From assembly GCA_019671135.1 (NCBI GenBank), contig JAHRHY010000001.1:3224001-3288000 (forward strand): a stretch of 64,000 nucleotides of DNA, read 5' to 3'. Below, piece after piece: positions 57,711-64,000 of the stretch. This DNA is from Linnemannia hyalina (Eukaryota; Mortierellomycota; Mortierellomycetes; Mortierellales; Mortierellaceae). Under the pieces are notes generated by a model. It was not told the origin of the DNA. It did no database searches and saw nothing but the letters and a program-made list of their open reading frames with translations. The stretch's first letter is position 1; every line of letters begins with the position of its first letter. Made by a program: the position numbers and the translations under genes.

Positions 57711-58681
57711 TTCCTGTTTTCTTGTAAAGGTTGAATGTGAGTATGAATGAATGAACGATGAGTGTTCTTGGACGAGAGAGTGAAGTTACGTTGAGTGTGG
57801 TGGTGGTGCAAGTCGTGCGAAAGTGAAGGCGTTCGTTCCTGTTTGTCTTGTTCCGGGCGAGTTCGCCCTTGGCTCGTTGATGTGACTTGTAAATTAATTG
57901 CAGACCCTTTAAATAAAGCGGTAGAGTGCGAGTCCGCCAGTTCCTCCTCTTGAAACTGAACTAGATTCTTTGTAAGGACTCACCTCAAGCTGGAAGAAAC
58001 TCAATTGCTCTCATTCGGGATCATAAGGGACATATCCATCCGTCAACCGATATCCATCCGTCTATCTATCCATCGATACCCATTCCAACCATTCAACCAA
58101 ACAAAGACCTCGCCATTGCCACTGGCACATACTCATCGATATCAACTCGGCAACAACGGCTACCGACCGACTTTTTTTTTTTTTTTTGACCTTTGGAGAA
58201 AAAGTCATCAGCAATGGAGATCACACGACAAGCTGACCACGAAGGTTATGCTCTATGACAACACCAGCACCAGCCTTCTCGCTTTTCTCCTCTGCAGGCA
58301 CCTACACGGATCGGCTGACAGGAAAAGGATTGCACGCTACCATGCAACGATCGCGTTTTTCAGTCCAGTAGAGATGTAGGATGGTCCGAAAGGGGGAGGC
58401 ATATGTACACCAACCTCAACTCAAGGGTGCCGTAGTCAGCAACAAGGAGGATTTCTTTCTGCGGCGCGGCAAAGTCAACCTCACACCAGTTTCAACAGGA
58501 CCTCCTCAGCCCTCCTACCGCAGCTCCTCTCCCCACAAACACCAATAAGCAGGACTACAAATACCAACCGCACCTACGCCGTCCATCTCTCAAAACCTAC
58601 AAATACCCCCTGTCGAATCAACGATCCTAATCCACTTTTTTGTTTCCTCAACTTTTCCTCCCCACTCTTGCCCAACAGACC
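57711..58681. promoter_or_regulatory. divergent promoter region of COQ7 and ribosomal P2, with a small open frame
   Basis: About 970 bases. It holds the COQ7 leader, a TATCCATCCGTC-type short repeat near 58036-58075, a poly-T run (58170-58186) and a 55-codon open frame at 58381-58548 (separate entry). The P2 leader is C/T-rich. Confidence 0.5.
58381..58548 (+). CDS. small open reading frame of 55 codons, unknown
   Basis: Starts MVRKGEAYVHQPQLKGAVV, has NKEDFFLRRGKVNLTP and ends in a Pro/Ser stretch. The composition looks more protein-like than its surroundings. An AG acceptor occurs just upstream (58371), so it could be the last exon of a gene or the leftover of a decayed one. No family recognised. 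Confidence 0.25.
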   Translation: MVRKGEAYVHQPQLKGAVVSNKEDFFLRRGKVNLTPVSTGPPQPSYRSSSPHKHQ

Positions 58682-59137
58682 ATGAAGTATCTCGCTGCCT
58701 ACCTTTTGCTCACCATCGGTGGTAACGCCGCCCCCGCTGCCAAGGACATCACCGCCCTCCTCGCCACCGTCGGTATCGAGGCCGAGTCCGAGCGCATTGA
58801 GACCTTGATTGCCCAGCTCGCTGGCAAGGACATTAACGAGGTAATTATCTCTTTTCATTTTCCACAGGAAGATGAAAACCAAGAATGCAATGGGTGGATG
58901 CGCACATTTATGTACCGCAGACAATTAACCATCATATTTCCTTTTGTCTCTACGCCTACCTCTAACTAGCTCATTGCTGAGGGTACCGGCAAGCTCGCTT
59001 CCGTCCCCTCCGGTGGTGCTGCTGCCGCTGCCCCCGCTGCCGGTGGTGCCGCTGTTGCCGAGACCAAGGCCGAGGAGAAGAAGGAGGAGGCCAAGGAGGA
59101 GTCCGATGACGATATGGGATTCGGTCTCTTCGATTAA
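58682..59137 (+). CDS. RPP2: 60S acidic ribosomal protein P2
   Basis: Part of the ribosomal stalk that recruits translation factors. Two exons (58682-58840, 58970-59137) give 108 residues. The helical N-terminal dimerisation domain reads [20 protein letters not shown] and includes [12 protein letters not shown], the P2-type start that separates it from P1. An Ala/Gly hinge and an acidic lysine stretch lead to the invariant end [11 protein letters not shown]. Length is exactly that of the family. AATAAA lies at 59178-59183. Confidence 0.97.
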
Positions 59138-59177
59138 ATACTTTAATCGCCTCATCTTTACAACAAACCCCCCCATT

Positions 59178-59183
59178 AATAAA
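59178..59183 (+). terminator. possible polyadenylation signal of ribosomal P2
   Basis: AATAAA 41 bases after the stop, followed by T-rich sequence. Confidence 0.4.
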
Positions 59184-59421
59184 ACACTATGCTGTATTAT
59201 TACAATCCACATTCTTCCTGTATGCCTCACGCTTTTTCTTTGCAGTATTTTGGTCATTAAGGAACCTTTGTTTTATGTTCGTATTTTTTTTATTACTTGG
59301 TTTGACTCTGTAGTGGTTGTAGTGGTTTGTTCAGAAAACAGGTTGTTGCGGATGGCCCTAGGCATAAAGCTATGTTTGTGCTGTGTTGGTGTGTGATGTG
59401 TAACAACAAGAGGTTGGTTGT

Positions 59422-62400
59422 TTAAAAACGAGGAGCCTGCCATGCGTCTGCTGGGATGTTGGCCCGCTCCTGGTTCACCAATGCGATTGCCGCTGTAAAA
59501 TCCCAAGCAACAGCCGCCAAACATTGCACTGCATATGGGTAATTGAGGCCTGTTTGGCGCTGCAGCTCCTGCGCCATCACATGCTGTTCCGCAGTCTATA
59601 AATTGCATGCAGATCGTAATTGTGAGAAAAAAAGGTTGATACATCAATCAATATTATATGTATCAGGTTGATCAACAAAAGAGACAAGATGACCTACGAT
59701 GCCAGCCATGGGGGTCTGTTGGGGATCAGGTTGGACGCCTTGGACGGCTGGTGCTGGTGCTGTGCCGGGTGCGACAGCTCCTGGAGTAACCCCGCCTGTT
59801 GCAACGCCAGCTTGAGGGCCGAGGGCGACAGGCTTGGGGGCATTAGGGTCGGCCTCTGGCTCCCACGCTTTTGGTCCATTGTGGTGGCGTACGATCAGCT
59901 GATCCGAGATAATAATGCACTTCCATCCGTGTAAGCTGGCTCTGTTTGTTGATATAGAAGATAAAGAGGTTAAAAGCTGTTTCTTGACAGCCAAACAAGA
60001 CTACCAAAAAAAAAAAAAAAAAAAAAAACACCCCCAACAAGCAAGAACACTTACTGAGAGTTGGGTGGAGCGGGTGCGATGATGAATGATCGGTCAAACG
60101 ACTTGACAACTGAGCGTGAGCTGTAGGACTCCTCATACTCTCCGTGGACCATGATGTAGATACAGATCGCAGGGAGCAGGCCTCCTGTTTGCCAGGCGTC
60201 GACGCAGACCTTGGAGGCATCGTTCAATTGGTGCTTGGTCTTGGGTAATTTAAGGATGCCTTCCTTCAAAATGTCAGTGTTTCCGACATGAATCCTCTTG
60301 GTGCGCTCATCCAACTCTTTTACGCGAGAGAGGCTGCGGGATCCATCCACGTAACGATCCCATCGGTCGCCCCTCAATCCCTTCAGCCGCTGGAGATTGG
60401 AGATGGTCATATCCGCCACGTAGGAAAAGGTAGCGCTGCTGTCGTACATTGCCTCAAGTGCTCTCCGATTGGTGTCGTAGAGGTTGAAGAAGCTATCGTA
60501 TCCCATGCATGCCAAAAATAAATGGGCCGTAAATAACTGATGAAGAGTAACGTAGAGCGTTTGGAATGTACATGTTGCGGGTGTAGAGGATTACCTGGAG
60601 AGGAACTCTTCCGCCATGGCTTGAGTTCCAGGAGAGTCGTAAAAGTTGCCCTTGATTGGGACGGGCAAAGTCGCTGTATTCTTTTCTGCAACCACTAGAT
60701 CGCCAAGTCCGAAGGAAATCTTGCTAGAAGTAACAGGCGTTTGGTCGAGCACTTGCAATGATGGGAACATCTTGGTGATGTCGCTCCGGTACGAAAAGTC
60801 GTCCTTATTCTTTTCAATGGCGCGATCACGGATAGGATTATCCAAGAGGATCAACTCTCTCAGGTTGGTCAGTTTCTTTGGTCCCGAAATGTACACCAGA
60901 TCCTTCATATCAGTGATGTCGTTGTCTTTGAGAGAGAGATTTAGGAGCTTGGGGAAGAACTGAGTGATGGAGGAGATTGGTTGCATGGATCTCAACTTGT
61001 TGGACGCCAAAGAGATAGTTGTGATCTATAAAAATATAATTACGGGAAGTTAGACGCCTTGTCGACTACTGAAATGCTCGCTTATTGTTAGCTTTTGAAA
61101 GGGGCCACAACAAACATCTTGCTTACATCAGGGAAAAGCTCGGAGGCAACCTTCATGAGGACGGCTCCCACTTGGCTAGAACTTGTTTTGCCTCCAGGAG
61201 GGATAATAGACGCGGCGCGCAAGGTTGGGTCGGCAGCCATGCTTTCCAAGTCCAGGAATCCGTTCTGGTGTCGTGACCGGACAAATGTCCGAATGGCGTC
61301 AATGGTGCCTGCTGATGACGAGAGTCGAGGGGCTGCTGAGCGGGTCGAATCTTCCATGATCCTTTGGTCTCCTGTCGACTTGATAATCAACTATAGGTAT
61401 GGAGAAGCACATGCGGAGCAAATTGTTAGTGTGGCGTACCGTGATGCGCATATTACATTTTTGATGGCCAATTGTCATCCGCCATGTTACCTTAGCGCGC
61501 CTGTACTTGATTCCATTCAGATTTCGGACGGCTCTTGCTTGTTCGACGTTGGGGAGTTTGAATGAAACAGTGTTGTTGTCTGCGCTTGGTTTTTTCTACG
61601 TGTTTTTTTTTAATGGTATGAACGATCCTGGTTAGCTGTGTCCTATATGGCTGATAGTATTTAACGGTGTAAATCCTTTGTCCTGTGGACGTGTATAACA
61701 TACGTTAGTGATATCGAGCTTCACGCCGGCCTTGCGAGTAAGAAATGAATCCAGTCCAGAGTCCGTTCCAATGCTGTTGCCAGTGGCGCTCACCTACATC
61801 ATGGAAACATGTAGATCGCATTTGAGGTTAGCTGTTTAGTGTTCAAATAAACGCAAGGATGACCCTGCTGAATGGCTCAATTTTCATTTGGTGGCTCCTA
61901 GCGGCGAGAAAGGGGGATGACTTACAAAGATGATGAAATCGTCGTCTGTCGAAATAGACTGTGCCGTTGGACCAGATCGGGTGCTTCTCCCGGGTCGTTG
62001 GTAAGGGTTACTGGAGGAATCGAATGATGGGCAGAATGGTAAATAGCATTGTATTAGTATCATGATCTTTGCCTTAAGAAGACTGAGGAAGTAGTTCTAC
62101 TCTTTGCCTTGAGTTTTCTGAAAAGCTGATCTGTTTTCGTTATCATCCATCAATGAAGGCTTGCAAGGAGAGGCAGAAGATATCACGATCGTTCTTAACA
62201 TATCAACTGCATGCAATATGAACAAAGGCTGAAACTTGCAATAGAAAAAGGGTATATTCGATTATTTACAAGGTATGATGATGCGACGACGACAGCGATA
62301 GAAATACAAAACTTACAAGCTCTTCTTTTTTTCACCCATGTCCAAATCGCCATCGAGGTCTCCACCAGTGGTTCTTGTATGCGGGAGGTTGGCAGATGTG

Positions 62401-62636
62401 CCACGAAGGCCACCGACTCTGCGACCACCACCACCGCCTGCGCCACCACGTCTCCGGTCAGAGCGACCACTGCTGGCTCCACGGTGAACACGTCCTCCTC
62501 CTCCTCCTCCTCCACCGCCACCGCTGCTGCTGTGACCAGAAAAGTTGGAGGTAAACAAGCCTTCTGTCTCGTTTCCTGTGATGCTGCCGCTCTGGCGTCC
62601 TCCGCTTCCACCACGTCCGTCTCTGTCCCTCTGCAT
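59422..62636 (-). CDS. MEX67: mRNA export receptor Mex67/NXF1 (TAP)
   Basis: Carries mRNPs through nuclear pores. Nine minus-strand exons (62636-62317, 62010-61926, 61793-61704, 61595-61491, 61390-61127, 61025-60595, 60492-60055, 59941-59698, 59595-59422) give 716 residues in phase. Order of domains: Arg/Gly-rich N-terminus (1-106, with a poly-Gly run), RRM-like domain (about 150-205, VSFKLPNVEQARAVRNL), LRR domain (about 285-400, LLNLSLKDNDITDMKDL and LTNLRELILLDNPI), NTF2-like domain (about 428-577, FFNLYDTNRRALEAMYD) that pairs with Mtr2/NXT1, a Pro/Ala linker, and a C-terminal UBA-like TAP-C domain (660-716, ending AWQAPRF) that binds FG nucleoporins. The exon 4 acceptor (at 61595) is the least certain. 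A 23-base poly-A lies in one intron (60006-60028). Confidence 0.93.
60006..60028. repeat. poly-A homopolymer in a MEX67 intron
   Basis: An uninterrupted run of about 23 A (poly-T in the transcript) inside the intron between the NTF2-like exon and the linker exon. Confidence 0.95.
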
Positions 62637-63148
62637 GTTTGCTTGTTGTTTGTTGTGTTGATGCTGTTTCCGAGTGTCAAGTCCGTGTGGAATGTCCGGG
62701 GGCCGTGATGGTTGTTTGCTTGTTGTAATGAGTGAATGTCCGAGTGAGTGGTTGAGTGTTGTTGAATCGAGGAGTACAGGGAATGGGAGAAGAAAAAAGG
62801 AGAAGGAAGGTTTAGCGAAAGGGAGGAGGAAAGGAAAGAAAGAAAAGGAAGGCCTCCTTTGCAACGCCTTCTAGGTGGCTTAGAATGTTTTCGGATCAGC
62901 ACCAAGCACCAGCATGGCGGAGCATTTCTTTCGCCGCCTGTTGTTGGCCACCAAATTTGTTATTGCCTACGCCTCTTTCACCAAAATGATATCATGACAG
63001 CTGGATGGTTCCTTGCTTCTTATGAGCTAGTTTATTACAGTAATATATTATCATAAAGGAAGGAGAGAGAAATATCGTACAATGTGGAGAAGGGATGATG
63101 TGCAAATGTTCCTACACTAGGAATTGGTTGTGTGTGTGTTGGGGGGGA
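62637..63148. other. MEX67 upstream region and 3' end of the LITAF gene
   Basis: About 510 bases. The MEX67 leader (62637-62860) is C/T-rich on the minus strand. The in-frame open extension upstream of the chosen start is leader sequence. The remainder is A/T-rich. No gene seen. Confidence 0.5.
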
Positions 63149-63884
63149 TTATGCTTGAGGGAAAGTACGTTCCTTCAGTCGAGAGTAAAGACCGACGTCC
63201 TCATGGCAGTTGGGGCAAGAGTGCATGATGTCCTTGGTCGAGGTAATGCACAAGGGCAACAGACAGCATCCGCAGGAGGTGATACCGGCGAGCAAGAGAC
63301 CCAGGATTCCCAAGTATGTGCACGATCCTAATGGTTACGAAAATGAAAGAAGAGATCAGTGATGCTTTCTAAATTAAGCTTGAATGCCAAGACATTTTTT
63401 TGGATAAGAATTGAGGTGGCTCCTTACCATTCTCAGGTGTAGTCTCGGTGAGGACAAGGTAGTGGCAATGAGGACAAACAACAACACCAGGCTTGGCCTT
63501 CAAATCCTCGATCCTACCAGGGGGACGCATCATAATCAACGGCGACGCCAAACAGTTGGCCTGCTGGTTTGGAGGCTGAGGAGCGAAACCGGCAGGAGCT
63601 GGTGGAGGCTTTGAGTGGTCGTCGAATTTGGGGTGCTGGTATGTGGGTTGGTAGGGTTGCTGCTGAGGAGGGTTGTAGAGCTGGGGGTAGAGACCGGGGC
63701 CGCTTGGGCCAGCTGCTGAGGAAGGACCGGGGACCTGGTGGCCTGCGATGTAGGGTGATGAGGGTGCGGTAGAGGGTGTGTAGGCTGGGGGTTCGAATTC
63801 CTGCGTGAGGAGTGCGTTCTGGGAGTGGTCGTCGTTGTCGTTGTGGGTATTGACGGGAGTATATTGGCCTTTTCTGTCAGACAT
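63149..63884 (-). CDS. LITAF-domain membrane-associated protein
   Basis: Two minus-strand exons (63884-63428, 63327-63149) join to give 211 residues. The N-terminal ~110 residues are Pro/Gln/Ser-rich with a PPAY motif (a WW-domain ligand). The C-terminal LITAF domain has a split zinc site: CPHC near residue 136, and CPNC about 55 residues later, separated by a hydrophobic, cysteine-rich stretch (LGILGLLLAGITSCGCCLLPL) that inserts in the cytosolic face of membranes rather than crossing them. LITAF proteins act at late endosomes with Nedd4-type ligases and ESCRT proteins, and that role is inferred here from the family. Confidence 0.92.
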
Positions 63885-64000
63885 GATGTATGCGAGCGTG
63901 TTTGAGTGGACAGAGGGTTGTGTAAGTGATGAGAAGAGTTGTTGTTGTGATGAAAGAAAAGGAATAAAAGAGATGCCTTGCTCCTTTTATCCCTCGTTTC
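63885..64000. promoter_or_regulatory. leader of the LITAF gene at the window edge
   Basis: Minus-strand C/T-rich leader before the start at 63884. The promoter continues beyond the window. Confidence 0.4.

Noticed and set aside
1..64000. Transposons, tRNA or rRNA genes, CRISPR arrays
   Set aside because: I looked for transposase, reverse transcriptase and integrase motifs, terminal repeats, tRNA B-box sequences and spaced repeats, and found none that held up. A GGTTCAAGC sequence near 247 lacks a matching A box and cloverleaf.

Overview
The window is a eukaryotic nuclear segment, most likely from an early-diverging filamentous fungus of the Mucoromycota (Mortierella-like). Evidence for a fungus: many short spliceosomal introns with GTAAGT-type donors and YAG acceptors, pyrimidine-rich 5' leaders directly before start codons, fungal families (Yat2-like carnitine acetyltransferase, DUF4246, F-box/LRR, kelch membrane proteins, arrestin-related adaptors) and no operons. 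The taxon is inferred from protein resemblance only. Exon coordinates were worked out by hand from splice signals and reading phase. No search was run.

Layout, left to right. 1-10 kb: calnexin (+), a gene-poor stretch with simple repeats, and a secreted class 2 lipase (+). 10-20 kb: Yat2-like carnitine O-acetyltransferase (-), a phosphinothricin-acetyltransferase-type GNAT (+), a small coiled-coil gene possibly related to BORCS5 (-), and a 749-residue low-complexity protein (+). 20-30 kb: a DUF4246 protein (-), an F-box protein (+), a 238-residue unknown protein in five exons (+), and a kelch membrane protein (-). 32-42 kb: a membrane-anchored alpha/beta hydrolase (+), then three arrestin-like genes in tandem (+), the middle one broken. 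41.9-48.7 kb holds no convincing gene. 48.7-64 kb: a 1087-residue protein with a four-CxxC C-terminus (+), a PPxY/poly-Q protein (-), a damaged hotdog thioesterase gene (+), COQ7 (-), ribosomal protein P2 (+), the mRNA export receptor Mex67/NXF1 (-) and a LITAF-domain protein (-).

The genes do not form one pathway. Housekeeping genes (calnexin, COQ7, P2, MEX67, carnitine acetyltransferase) sit among lineage-type genes. One loose theme is ubiquitin-linked membrane trafficking: arrestin-like proteins (one with an LPxY motif), a PPxY protein, a LITAF protein with PPAY, an F-box protein and a possible BORC subunit. The most interesting regions are the arrestin array with its decayed middle copy, the hotdog gene with an in-frame stop plus a lost splice donor, and several unrecognised multi-exon proteins. 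I saw no mobile element, CRISPR array, tRNA or rRNA.
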